Source of the DNA: JAWSVE01 sp033852115
GTDB lineage: Bacteria; Pseudomonadota; Gammaproteobacteria; Pseudomonadales; Cellvibrionaceae
Length of the DNA stretch: 64,000 bases
Assembly: GCA_033852115.1 (NCBI GenBank)
Contig: JAWSVE010000003.1
Span: 310,001 to 374,000 of the forward strand
Direction: 5' to 3'
The translations under genes and the position numbers were made by a program. The notes beneath the pieces were generated by a model. The model worked only from the letters and a program-made list of their open reading frames with translations. It searched no databases and had not been told where the DNA came from. Positions within the stretch are counted from its first letter, which is position 1. Each line of letters begins with the position of its first letter. Positions 8,294 to 16,543 of this stretch are shown here, in pieces.

Positions 8294-9522
8294 AGTTTTT
8301 CCTCAATTATTTGACACTCCAAATCTTCCTCTTTCGATTCAATAATCGAAATAGCAAACGCGAGCACCTTGAAGTAAAATCCACTTTTGACTCCAAGTAG
8401 ATAATCAGCGTGATTTAGAGCTCTATTCATATATTCTCCATAGAAGTCAAAAACCTCGATGAATGCTATCGTTAGCTCCTCCAAAGTTTTAGCAACTTTT
8501 AAAAATCTATCGTGGTGTAAATGGGTCGAGTATCCACCGGGATCTACGGCAATTGAAGGTATTCCATGCAAGCCAGCCTCAATCGAAACATTTGAGGACA
8601 TGTGTAAGACCAAAGATTTACCAACAAAATCCTCAAAAAGAGAATTGCATCTACTAACAACAAGATTTGGCAACTCTTGTTCTTTAGAGTCCCAAAAATT
8701 AGTCCTATCCAAGGGATGCTTACGAACTACAAACTCCAACTCGGGGTGATCAACAATGAAATCAGAGATAATTTGAATAGACCTTTCCAACGCCAAAGAA
8801 ATGCCATCCCAACTAGGTGAATATTGACCTGCAATTAGTATCGAGCCGGTACGACTAGCCAATGAACGCGGAAAATGCTCCTTTACTCCAGGGTTTATAA
8901 ATGGTGATCCTGCAATTATTGCTTTTGTTGAACCTATCCTTGGTTTATTTTCACTGAGTCCATCTATAGTCGATTGACCAAAAACCAAAGTATAATCAAC
9001 ATCGGAGTTCGAGTGCGCTATCCCCCAACACCCTACTCCATGAGCGATATTAGCAACAACGACATCTTTTTTGTTTGAAAAATACCTAAGAACGGATGGA
9101 AATACTCCTGCATTTTCAACGATCATAATTATCTTAGGTGTATATTTTACTAGCAGGCAGTTGACATACAAAGAGTGAAGATATAAAGAAAATGGAATAC
9201 CGTTATCCATACCAAAAAAAATTAGTTTATAGAACTTTTCCTTTCGAGACTTAACGTGCACTTTCGAAGAAACACCATTGATATTCAAAAAGTCCACCAT
9301 TGGAGAAAACCTTGCAATCTTGCCGTCGTCAGGCAACACCAATAAAACTGTACAAGGGCTCTCTTTGATTGACAGCCGAGGGAATATTTTTTTTAATATA
9401 GGAGCAAGAAAATTATTCAAAATAAACAAAAGCGCGCCCACCCCTTTAGACGGAAGCAAGCTTTTATTCAAACTTTTATACAAATAACTTTGATAGCGCT
9501 CTATTTTCTTTAGACTGCTCAT
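8290..9522 (-). CDS. Putative GT-B-like transferase (capsule/CDP-glycerol-transferase type), function uncertain
   Basis: About 410 residues, soluble, no signal peptide. The C-terminal half contains VVRKHPLD and MSSNVSIEAGLHGIPSIAVDPGG. These resemble the nucleotide-binding half of the GT-B enzymes found in capsule synthesis, teichoic-acid polymerisation and polysialyl transfer: a basic R-K-H-P, then S-x-S-x-x-EA-x-x-G-IPS. I infer a glycosyl- or phosphoglycosyl-transferase. Because it is the gene nearest the nonulosonate block, it is a candidate for adding that sugar to the O-unit. The ATG at 9522 is chosen over a TTG one codon upstream. Confidence 0.5.
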   Translation of the reverse strand: MSSLKKIERYQSYLYKSLNKSLLPSKGVGALLFILNNFLAPILKKIFPRLSIKESPCTVLLVLPDDGKIARFSPMVDFLNINGVSSKVHVKSRKEKFYKLIFFGMDNGIPFSLYLHSLYVNCLLVKYTPKIIMIVENAGVFPSVLRYFSNKKDVVVANIAHGVGCWGIAHSNSDVDYTLVFGQSTIDGLSENKPRIGSTKAIIAGSPFINPGVKEHFPRSLASRTGSILIAGQYSPSWDGISLALERSIQIISDFIVDHPELEFVVRKHPLDRTNFWDSKEQELPNLVVSRCNSLFEDFVGKSLVLHMSSNVSIEAGLHGIPSIAVDPGGYSTHLHHDRFLKVAKTLEELTIAFIEVFDFYGEYMNRALNHADYLLGVKSGFYFKVLAFAISIIESKEEDLECQIIEEKL

Positions 9523-9878
9523 CAATCAAATATCTCAAAATTTATTATTCACGCTAAGTAAATTATACATAAAAGCTTTGCTCATAATTTCGGTCACAGC
9601 AGAAGCCCGTACTTGCTATGCCAATCTAAAAGTGAATGAAATCCAGAGTATAAATATTGATAGAAGCACACAACATCAAATTTCAACAGACTTTTTACAC
9701 TTAGCTAAAAAGTTGATTTACTTGAATTGTTACAACGAAGTCAAAATAATTTAAGCAAAATTCACCGATGACTGAACATTATGAGCGCACCTTTGAAGAA
9801 CCCACAGATATCACTATCCCATTTAAAAATAGCAAATTATTTACGATACACGATGTTTTGTCTGCCTCCGAAGTAACT
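9523..9878. other. AT-rich gap between the assembly genes and the nonulosonate block
   Basis: 356 bases without a clear gene. It probably contains the promoter for the minus-strand genes 9522 to 4134. A 42-codon plus-strand ORF (ATG at 9768, stop at 9894-9896) reads like protein but has no ribosome site and runs antisense into the neighbouring gene, so I do not call it. No terminator hairpin is evident. Confidence 0.5.
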
Positions 9879-10574
9879 CTAACCTGCCGCCATTAAAGCA
9901 TCAGCAAGAATAAAATCTTCTTCATTATCAATATCAACAGATTCAGTCCTATTCATAATAATGGGTAGCGCATCTTGATAAAATGACACGAGTTTAGGAT
10001 TTTTGAAATCTTCAATATTACGCACATAGATTGCACCATTTGGGTGGTAGGCAACGCGTTGATCTTGACTACGGGTATTACCTGTAAGCATAGGACTATC
10101 GTTAAAGACTGGCTCCCAGCCAGTCTCAACTTCATAGAATGCAAAAGACACTGCAAAATCATACTCAACAGCGGAAAATACTGGCTTATCGGTATTTTCA
10201 GATAAATGAATTGCTTCGGTCACATGTTTTTCATTTCTAAAAGGCATAGTGGGCAATGCAAGAAGAAACTTTGTATCAGCGTCATCGAAAATTGAGGTGT
10301 AGTTTGCCTTGAGGTAATCAAATATTTTCACTTTATCACCAGCCTCATCAGATGAGCGAAGATGTAGGCTCAACTTGGGAGACGAAATATACGCCTGAAC
10401 AGTTTCCCAGTATTCTTTAGAGTCTGTCGAAAAAATCACCTTATCGACTTTCGTCGAGTTAACACAAGCCTCGAGTGTCCAGACCACCAGTGGCTTTCCT
10501 GCGAGTAACTTTATATTTTTATTTGGTAGTCGCTTCGAACCAGAGCGTGCCGGAACATATGCTACACAACTCAT
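9879..10574 (-). CDS. CMP-nonulosonate (acylneuraminate) cytidylyltransferase, NeuA family
   Basis: 231 residues. Predicted to activate a nonulosonic acid with CTP, giving the CMP-sugar donor. The N-terminus VAYVPARSGSKRLPNKN is the CTP-binding loop of the NeuA/KdsB/PseF/LegF family; KPLVVWTLEA and HPNGAIYV are further family segments. The usual LQPTSPLR is here LALPTMPFRN, a divergent form that fits an unusual sugar. It overlaps the aldolase-like gene by ATGA (start at 10574) and is the last gene of the four-gene block. Which nonulosonate it activates is not decided by sequence. Confidence 0.85.
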   Translation of the reverse strand: MSCVAYVPARSGSKRLPNKNIKLLAGKPLVVWTLEACVNSTKVDKVIFSTDSKEYWETVQAYISSPKLSLHLRSSDEAGDKVKIFDYLKANYTSIFDDADTKFLLALPTMPFRNEKHVTEAIHLSENTDKPVFSAVEYDFAVSFAFYEVETGWEPVFNDSPMLTGNTRSQDQRVAYHPNGAIYVRNIEDFKNPKLVSFYQDALPIIMNRTESVDIDNEEDFILADALMAAG

Positions 10575-11527
10575 GCTTTACCCTGCCCTTTCTTTTCGTT
10601 CCATGCTGTTTGAACCTGCTTACAAACTTCGACCACCTCGAGGTATTCCTCATCCGATAAGTGCTTCAAAGGCATTCTATCCCTTCGGCTCATATAGCCG
10701 GCGGCTTCAAGCAAAGCCTTATTAGTACGGTGCCAACCATATTTCCCTGCGCACTGGTCAAAAAACGGTTTTTCCAGCTTATTAATGATGAAGTCTATGG
10801 TTTCCTGGTCATCGCGTTCATACGCACCCCAGAAAGTTTCACCTATTTCAGCATCTATAATAGAGATACCATTGAGATATGCTTTTGCACCATATGGTTT
10901 ATACTGCATAAATGCAGATTTAACACCCGCAATAATTACACGGATATTAGGTTCTAACATTAGCGCTTCACGAGTGATATCAAAATTCTTGGCATCTTCT
11001 TTAAGTGCAACAATTTGATTCACTTTAGGAAGTGCATTCATTAAAGTACTCGGCCAATGCATTTGAGTGCCATTATAGCCAGACAAGAAAGGCATCTCGT
11101 GCACGAGTATAGGCATGTTGGTTTCTCGGCCAACCTCTGCATAATGATCGATAATTTGCTCATCGGTAAAGTATTTTTCTCTAACAAGCAATGATACAAG
11201 ATCCGCGCCCGCCTCTTTTGCGTGAGCCGTAAATCTAATCGTTTCTTTTGTTGAACAGTGAATTGGATCCCCGACAATCACAATATTTTTACTATCAAGT
11301 GATTTGACATGCTTTATACAAAACTCATTCAACTCCATAATTTCATCATGGGTTAACTGAGAATAACGAGAGTTATAAGCCATGGCATAGAACTTCCGTG
11401 CACCTTGCTTATACAGGAGTGTCAGGTACTTTTCCAAGTTTTCATAATCAATACTTTCATCTTCTGAAAAAGGCGTAAAGATTGTATAAAAACACCCTTC
11501 TAAACGATCTTTCAATTCATCAAACAT
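10571..11527 (-). CDS. DapA/NanA-fold (dihydrodipicolinate synthase family) protein with altered active site
   Basis: 318 residues, class I aldolase-type TIM barrel. The Schiff-base lysine is K176 (IVALKED). By eye, two other hallmarks are changed. The pyruvate-carboxylate loop (GTTGE or GSTGE in DapA/NanA) reads AMAYNSR at residues 48-54. The catalytic-tyrosine segment (YNIPALSG in N-acetylneuraminate lyase) reads HEMPFLSG, putting His143 at the Tyr position. It may therefore act on something other than pyruvate, or do a dehydration or epimerisation. The ATG at 11527 overlaps the end of the dehydratase gene by eight bases, with GAGGA inside that gene. Its place between NeuB-, GMD- and NeuA-type genes argues for a role in making the nonulosonate rather than degrading it. 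Confidence 0.75.
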   Translation of the reverse strand: MFDELKDRLEGCFYTIFTPFSEDESIDYENLEKYLTLLYKQGARKFYAMAYNSRYSQLTHDEIMELNEFCIKHVKSLDSKNIVIVGDPIHCSTKETIRFTAHAKEAGADLVSLLVREKYFTDEQIIDHYAEVGRETNMPILVHEMPFLSGYNGTQMHWPSTLMNALPKVNQIVALKEDAKNFDITREALMLEPNIRVIIAGVKSAFMQYKPYGAKAYLNGISIIDAEIGETFWGAYERDDQETIDFIINKLEKPFFDQCAGKYGWHRTNKALLEAAGYMSRRDRMPLKHLSDEEYLEVVEVCKQVQTAWNEKKGQGKA

Positions 11528-12566
11528 TTGTGATTCCTCTTTTCCAACGATCTAAATCAGCTTCTACCATCTCGCCAATCAATTTATCTATACTACGAGA
11601 GCCTTCCCAGTCAGTGAGAGACATGATCCTATCTGTGTTTCCCACCAGAGGAGGTGTATCTTGGGGTCTAAAATACCGCTCGGATACCTTGGCTATTACG
11701 CGCCCAGAATTTTTATCGATACAAACCTCTTTTTCCTTTGTACCCTCAAATACAGGGCTCATTCCTGCTGACTCGGCTGCCTTTTTTAAGAACTCACGTA
11801 TGCTAGTTAGCCTGCCAGATGCAATGATCAGGTCTTCGGGCGAAGTAAGATCCATCATATCGCACATTGCAATAACATAGTCTTCGGCTGCACCCCAATC
11901 TCTAGCGGAGTTTAAGTCCCCCAACTCAAAGGGTTCGCCACCTTCTACACAAAGCCTTGCAATATTGTATGTTATTTTTCGAGTTACAAAAGATCTACCC
12001 CGAAGAGGCCCTTCGTGATTAAAAAGAATGCCTGAACAAGAATAAACCCCATAGCGCTCTCTATATAGACGTGCGAAATTTGCCGCTGCTAGCTTAGAGA
12101 TGCCATAGGGATTGGTAGGATAAAATCTTGACGTTTCACTCAACTTTTCGTCGCCGAGCGCCGTACCAAATATTTCTGAGCTGGAAGCACAAAATATTTT
12201 AGATTCAGGAACGACGAGTCGCACGCCTTCCAGCATATTTAAAGTGCCATGAGCATTCACGTCTAGCGTAACACCAGGGTACTTGAACGAATCAGCGACG
12301 AAACTTTCACTTGCTAAATGAAAAATAACATCAGGTCTTGTTTCTTGTAAAACACTGATTATATTCTGGGCTTCATTCAGCTGACACTCTATAAGCTTGA
12401 CTTGGTTTTTAATACCTAAGTAATCCAATCTCCAGGTGGTGCTAGACGAACCTCTCCGATAGCCGCCATATACTTCCCAGCCACGTGAAAGCAGTTCTTT
12501 TGATAGATGAGCACCATCTTGACCGGTCACGCCAGTAATGAGCGCAGTCTTTTTATTTTTTATCAT
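11520..12566 (-). CDS. NAD(P)-dependent nucleotide-sugar 4,6-dehydratase, GMD-like SDR
   Basis: 348 residues from the ATG at 12566, which forms an ATGA overlap with the preceding gene; a longer upstream frame (to 12653) reads inside that gene and is rejected. The N-terminus TGVTGQDGAHLSKELL, the catalytic SSSEIFG and YGISK, and FNHEGPLRGRSFVTRKIT are the signatures of GDP-mannose 4,6-dehydratase. A second, canonical gmd lies at 18925-20058, so this copy probably has another substrate. GDP-GlcNAc, as used by Campylobacter LegB, is one possibility; that is inference. Part of a tightly overlapping four-gene unit. Confidence 0.8.
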   Translation of the reverse strand: MIKNKKTALITGVTGQDGAHLSKELLSRGWEVYGGYRRGSSSTTWRLDYLGIKNQVKLIECQLNEAQNIISVLQETRPDVIFHLASESFVADSFKYPGVTLDVNAHGTLNMLEGVRLVVPESKIFCASSSEIFGTALGDEKLSETSRFYPTNPYGISKLAAANFARLYRERYGVYSCSGILFNHEGPLRGRSFVTRKITYNIARLCVEGGEPFELGDLNSARDWGAAEDYVIAMCDMMDLTSPEDLIIASGRLTSIREFLKKAAESAGMSPVFEGTKEKEVCIDKNSGRVIAKVSERYFRPQDTPPLVGNTDRIMSLTDWEGSRSIDKLIGEMVEADLDRWKRGITNV

Positions 12567-14380
12567 TTTAGGCTGGCCAAAGTTTCCAAAGCGCGCTTGA
12601 AACCTGCACCGTTGTCTAAATGACCTTGCCACACTTCTATAACTTTGAGGCAATCATTATTCAATAGCGATTTAATAATATCTAAATTATCACTTTCACC
12701 TTCACCGATAGGCAATCCTTCTCCATCAAAACCTGCCGCGTCGGCTATGTGGATATGCCCAGTATTCACTAAGAGCTCTTTGACTAATTCATCAGCCGAG
12801 AAACCATAATAATTTTTACCCAATAGAAGGTGACAAACATCGAGGCATATAGGAAGTTTATACTTTTTAAGGTAACTTACATCTTCTATTTGATTCATTA
12901 CGTGTAAGTCTACAGCGCCACCGAAATACCAAGCTATCGGGGGAAGCCACTGCATCATTATATCTACACCTTTAGACTGCCATTCGCGCACAATACTTGC
13001 GTGTTGCTCAAAGAACAACTCTCTATCACTGTGGACCACAGAAAAACTACCAACAACCGGTACTTTAAAGCCAGTCAGCTCCTGTAGCCGACTAGCAAAT
13101 AGCGCTGTTCGTTCTAAAATTTCATGGCTTGCTTTATACTGTTCTTCATCGGGCGAAAATGGGTCCATTAATACGGTGGAATTCACATAATCAGGCAGAT
13201 GAACACTATATCGATTATTAGAATTAAACTGCTTGACGTCTATCTCCTGAAGTATCTCTTTATGAGAGAGATGGAATTCAAATGAACCTATGGGAAACAA
13301 GGCTTGAAATTTGTCAAGATCATGAAGCCTTACAGGTAGGGAAAGCTTATTCTTTTGCGCAAACTCTAGAACCTCTTCGGATATGTTTTCACTTTTTTCG
13401 AATAATGATTTCGTTAAGACAGCTCCCTGCGGGACGTCTTTATGAACCTTTTTGCCAATAAATTCATCGATTGCACTTCGATCAATACCTGTATTTGGTG
13501 AACGATAGATCAAATTATCCATTGTCACTGTATCACCTGCCGACAAAGCTTTACCTGTATAAAACGATCGTCCAAGGTTTTGTCTATTTAGCAGTTCACC
13601 TTGGTTGGGAACCCTTGGTATATTACCTGCGGTCAGCGCGTGCATATTATTCGCAAACAAACACAATGTTTTAAATTCTTGTGGTGTCGAGCTCGACGAA
13701 TGATCTAGACCTTGTGCATTTTTATCAAGAGTAATATGACGTTCTATTACGGTCGCCCCCATCGATAGAGCTAACAGACATACCTCCCAATTATCATCGT
13801 GGCTTGAATAGCCAATATCCCTATTCCACTTGTCTTGTAAATATTTTATATAGCCTAGTCGCGCGTTTTTAATCGAAACTGGGTAATTTGATACACAGTG
13901 CAACGGCGTCCATCCAGTATTCGGCAATTCTTTGAAGACTTTTTCGAGTTCTTTCTCTTCATGACACCCAGTAGATATATAAACATGCTTACCAAGCTCT
14001 AACAACGCTTTAATCAGCTCTATATTTGAAAGTTCCGCAGATGGAAGCTTAAAGAAATCAAATGAGTCCATATTATTATGGAAATCATCTAAATCGCTTT
14101 TTTCGAAAAAACTAATACCTGGTTTTACACCTAATTCACGAGCATAATTACAAAGCTGAACGATAACCCTTGGTTCTAGGTGTGTGCGATTTATCTCCTT
14201 TAAAAGCAATTCATCGCCAATTTCTCTATCAGTATCAGCATATGCATTGCTAAGATTTCTATACTGAAATTTAATCGCAGTAACACCAGCTTGTGCTGAC
14301 TCTCTAATCAACTCACGCGCTTTTTCGACACTACCGTCGTGATTAATACCGATCTCTGCGATAACTTCTACACTTAACAT
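12563..14380 (-). CDS. NeuB-type nonulosonate synthase fused to a sugar-isomerase-like TIM barrel
   Basis: 605 residues, about 260 longer than ordinary NeuB. Residues 1-260 are the PEP-condensing synthase barrel: AEIGINHDG (8-16), KFQYRN (37-42), PSAE (113-116), STG (136-138), GYSSHD (190-195), ERHITLD (213-219), DH (226-227). Residues about 270-330 form a SAF/antifreeze-like domain (GRSFYTGKALSAGD). Residues about 345-605 are a second barrel of the xylose-isomerase/AP-endonuclease-2 type with LDVCHLLLG, HIHIADAAG and IEVWQGH, likely metal-binding positions. The second barrel could supply the hexose that NeuB condenses with PEP; that is inference. First gene of the block; start ATG at 14380 has only a weak ribosome site. 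Confidence 0.85.
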   Translation of the reverse strand: MLSVEVIAEIGINHDGSVEKARELIRESAQAGVTAIKFQYRNLSNAYADTDREIGDELLLKEINRTHLEPRVIVQLCNYARELGVKPGISFFEKSDLDDFHNNMDSFDFFKLPSAELSNIELIKALLELGKHVYISTGCHEEKELEKVFKELPNTGWTPLHCVSNYPVSIKNARLGYIKYLQDKWNRDIGYSSHDDNWEVCLLALSMGATVIERHITLDKNAQGLDHSSSSTPQEFKTLCLFANNMHALTAGNIPRVPNQGELLNRQNLGRSFYTGKALSAGDTVTMDNLIYRSPNTGIDRSAIDEFIGKKVHKDVPQGAVLTKSLFEKSENISEEVLEFAQKNKLSLPVRLHDLDKFQALFPIGSFEFHLSHKEILQEIDVKQFNSNNRYSVHLPDYVNSTVLMDPFSPDEEQYKASHEILERTALFASRLQELTGFKVPVVGSFSVVHSDRELFFEQHASIVREWQSKGVDIMMQWLPPIAWYFGGAVDLHVMNQIEDVSYLKKYKLPICLDVCHLLLGKNYYGFSADELVKELLVNTGHIHIADAAGFDGEGLPIGEGESDNLDIIKSLLNNDCLKVIEVWQGHLDNGAGFKRALETLASLK

Positions 14381-14492
14381 ATCAACACACCATCATAATT
14401 CTTGGCCTCTCTTCCTTGGTTAAACCTTGTTTATCCAACCAAATTAAGACAACCGAAATAGAACAACAAACCCAACCAAAAGGCTACACATC

Positions 14493-15143
14493 CTAAGAAA
14501 ATACCTTTGATATAAATCCTGAGATCCCTTTTTTCCTAGTCCAATCAGATTTTTGAAAATCGAACCTCAAAACCCTCCTTTCTCCACCGTCGATTAAATT
14601 TCCAGCAAAATGCGGGCAATTGGTATCAAACAGGAGTACACTTCCAGCAGGACCGAAAAAAGCCTTGTACTTTTCAATGGCTATTGATTCAACCTTATTC
14701 CCTTGATAATCCTTATAATTTTTGGGCAACTTTAGCCTAAAAGTTTCAAAGTCATCAGGTCTTGAGGGCGCAGCATGAAATGGCCCATCTTTTTGTGATA
14801 CCTCGTCAACGTACACCATTACCTTAAAAAATCGATTGTAGTCTATATGGGGGATATATGGGAGTTTATCTGGGTCGCTAGTCTCGCTCGTAGACTTCAC
14901 CAACCAAAGCTTTTCCAGCTCCAGCTCGCTATTTTTAAGTTCAAATTTTTCTTGGATTGTATTGTATATCTTAAAAAACTCGTCCTCTAATTTAACCTGA
15001 TCCAAACTTAACGAAGCGACATTTGGATAGTCTAAATTTTTATATTTTTCATACCCAGCCTCGAAACAATCAGACACTTTCGACAAATCAGCATCTAAAA
15101 CATTATCTGTGAAAATCTCTACACCATTTTTTTGCGTGATCAT
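14493..15143 (-). CDS. Phytanoyl-CoA-dioxygenase-like Fe(II)/2-oxoglutarate oxygenase
   Basis: 216 residues. The iron-binding facial triad is visible: HID (PHIDYNRFF) and, about 70-75 residues on, the distal histidine in CPHFAGN, followed by the 2-oxoglutarate-binding arginine in GERRVLRFDF. The intervening GPFHAAPSRP and GPAGSVLLFDTN fit the PhyH family. Family members hydroxylate small molecules; here the neighbours suggest a nucleotide-sugar or O-unit substrate, which is inference. It stands alone between the nonulosonate block (112-base gap) and the SGNH-type gene. Confidence 0.7.
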   Translation of the reverse strand: MITQKNGVEIFTDNVLDADLSKVSDCFEAGYEKYKNLDYPNVASLSLDQVKLEDEFFKIYNTIQEKFELKNSELELEKLWLVKSTSETSDPDKLPYIPHIDYNRFFKVMVYVDEVSQKDGPFHAAPSRPDDFETFRLKLPKNYKDYQGNKVESIAIEKYKAFFGPAGSVLLFDTNCPHFAGNLIDGGERRVLRFDFQKSDWTRKKGISGFISKVFS

Positions 15144-15250
15144 CTTTGATATACCACCTTATATTTTAATCTCAAACTGTTCAAAAATAGTTTCTACACA
15201 TATTTTACAAGGCCATCGCACTCAGCTCACAACTGGGAACCAGCACAAAT

Positions 15251-16543
15251 TTAAGCTACATCCTTGTTGGGTAAACTACTGAAAAAATCGATTAGCTTAA
15301 GCTTCACATTTTTACTGGCTTGCTTTATTTGAGCCAATATACGAAGCATAAAAACAGTAGAGAAAGCGCTCTGAATTATTGAGAAGCACTTTACACGAGT
15401 TAGATTAGACCAGTCCTTTGAATAAAGACAAACCACGCCCAAGCTAGCGAACTGAAAACGCAAATCAACAGAAAAACCCACAGCATTAATACTACGCTCA
15501 ATTTCTTTAGTTGCGCAATGATCTATAACAAAGACAATACTAGAATTTGTCGATTCAATAGCACACGCTAAATTCGGAATAAAACTCCGAGAAACTACTA
15601 AACATTTTAATTCAACTTCACTCGACAACAGAGGATTAGAGGTGATAACAGCATCGCCATTAAATTTAGCAAGCATAGCGCTTAAACAAGCATATCTAGT
15701 TTTCAATAAATCGCGACTCGTCCAGTCTTCACCTATCGACACTGAGTGAATACAGGAACCCAACTGAATATAACCTTCATCATCTGTACAAATGTTAAAA
15801 AGCGGAGCCTCATTTCCGAATTTACTAAACAAAACCGATACTCGATTTAAAAACTGGCAGAACAACTCCATTGACGTAGTCTTTAACCTCATTTCGCTCC
15901 AATTTCGAGACTTAACACCATCATAAACGAGACTTTCCATTGGAACTCCACCCCAAATTTTCGCCTTGCTCGGCAAGCTATATTCATAACTCCACGCAAA
16001 TCTATTTGATGATGCCATATTCGAATCTAACAACTTACTCAATGTTAAATCTGCCAATAGTTGATTTGCATGAATAAAATCGCCAATGTATTCCTGCTTT
16101 ATAATTCCGTCTCCTGAAACCGCTTCATCGAATACCGTTGCACAGGGGAGCTTCTGCCTCACCATTTCATCTCTCACTAAAACCCACAGAGCAGCATACT
16201 TCTCATCTTCTCTTGGAACCGGAGGAACGATATGTAATTCCAATTTGTATTTAGACAAATTCTCCTGAAGCTTAAATATTGATTCAATAAATTTTTTGGC
16301 ATACAACGAATTTGAGCCACCTCCAGATTCCAAAAAACTCCTTAAACTGGGTTCTCCTACAAGCAACATCAGCTTGCTACTCTCCGGTATACCACAAACG
16401 GTTTTATTCAACAGCTCTATGGTTTCATTAAGTTGATCACCGCTATTGAGAAGAAGCCTTTTGCCTGGCGCTACGAACAGGGGTAGGCATTCCGGATGAT
16501 AAGAAAACGAGCGGCAATGGCTATCTCCCACAACATATAACAT
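15251..16543 (-). CDS. SGNH/GDSL-like protein with an unknown C-terminal domain
   Basis: 430 residues. The N-terminus MLYVVGDSHCRSF has the block-I GDS nucleophile, and DFIHANQ near residue 154 fits the block-V Asp/His pair, so the first 200 residues look like an SGNH esterase or acetyltransferase-like fold. Residues about 200-430 match nothing I recognise. There is no clear signal peptide, and only a weakly hydrophobic stretch near residues 385-400. It may modify the O-unit (acyl transfer or removal); that is inference from context. The ATG at 16543 overlaps the flippase stop as TAATG. Confidence 0.55.
   Translation of the reverse strand: MLYVVGDSHCRSFSYHPECLPLFVAPGKRLLLNSGDQLNETIELLNKTVCGIPESSKLMLLVGEPSLRSFLESGGGSNSLYAKKFIESIFKLQENLSKYKLELHIVPPVPREDEKYAALWVLVRDEMVRQKLPCATVFDEAVSGDGIIKQEYIGDFIHANQLLADLTLSKLLDSNMASSNRFAWSYEYSLPSKAKIWGGVPMESLVYDGVKSRNWSEMRLKTTSMELFCQFLNRVSVLFSKFGNEAPLFNICTDDEGYIQLGSCIHSVSIGEDWTSRDLLKTRYACLSAMLAKFNGDAVITSNPLLSSEVELKCLVVSRSFIPNLACAIESTNSSIVFVIDHCATKEIERSINAVGFSVDLRFQFASLGVVCLYSKDWSNLTRVKCFSIIQSAFSTVFMLRILAQIKQASKNVKLKLIDFFSSLPNKDVA

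Noticed and set aside
12567..12653. 29-codon N-terminal extension of the GMD-like dehydratase
   Set aside because: It lies wholly inside the end of the NeuB-fusion gene and reads as basic, unlike any SDR; the ATGA overlap at 12566 gives the natural start.
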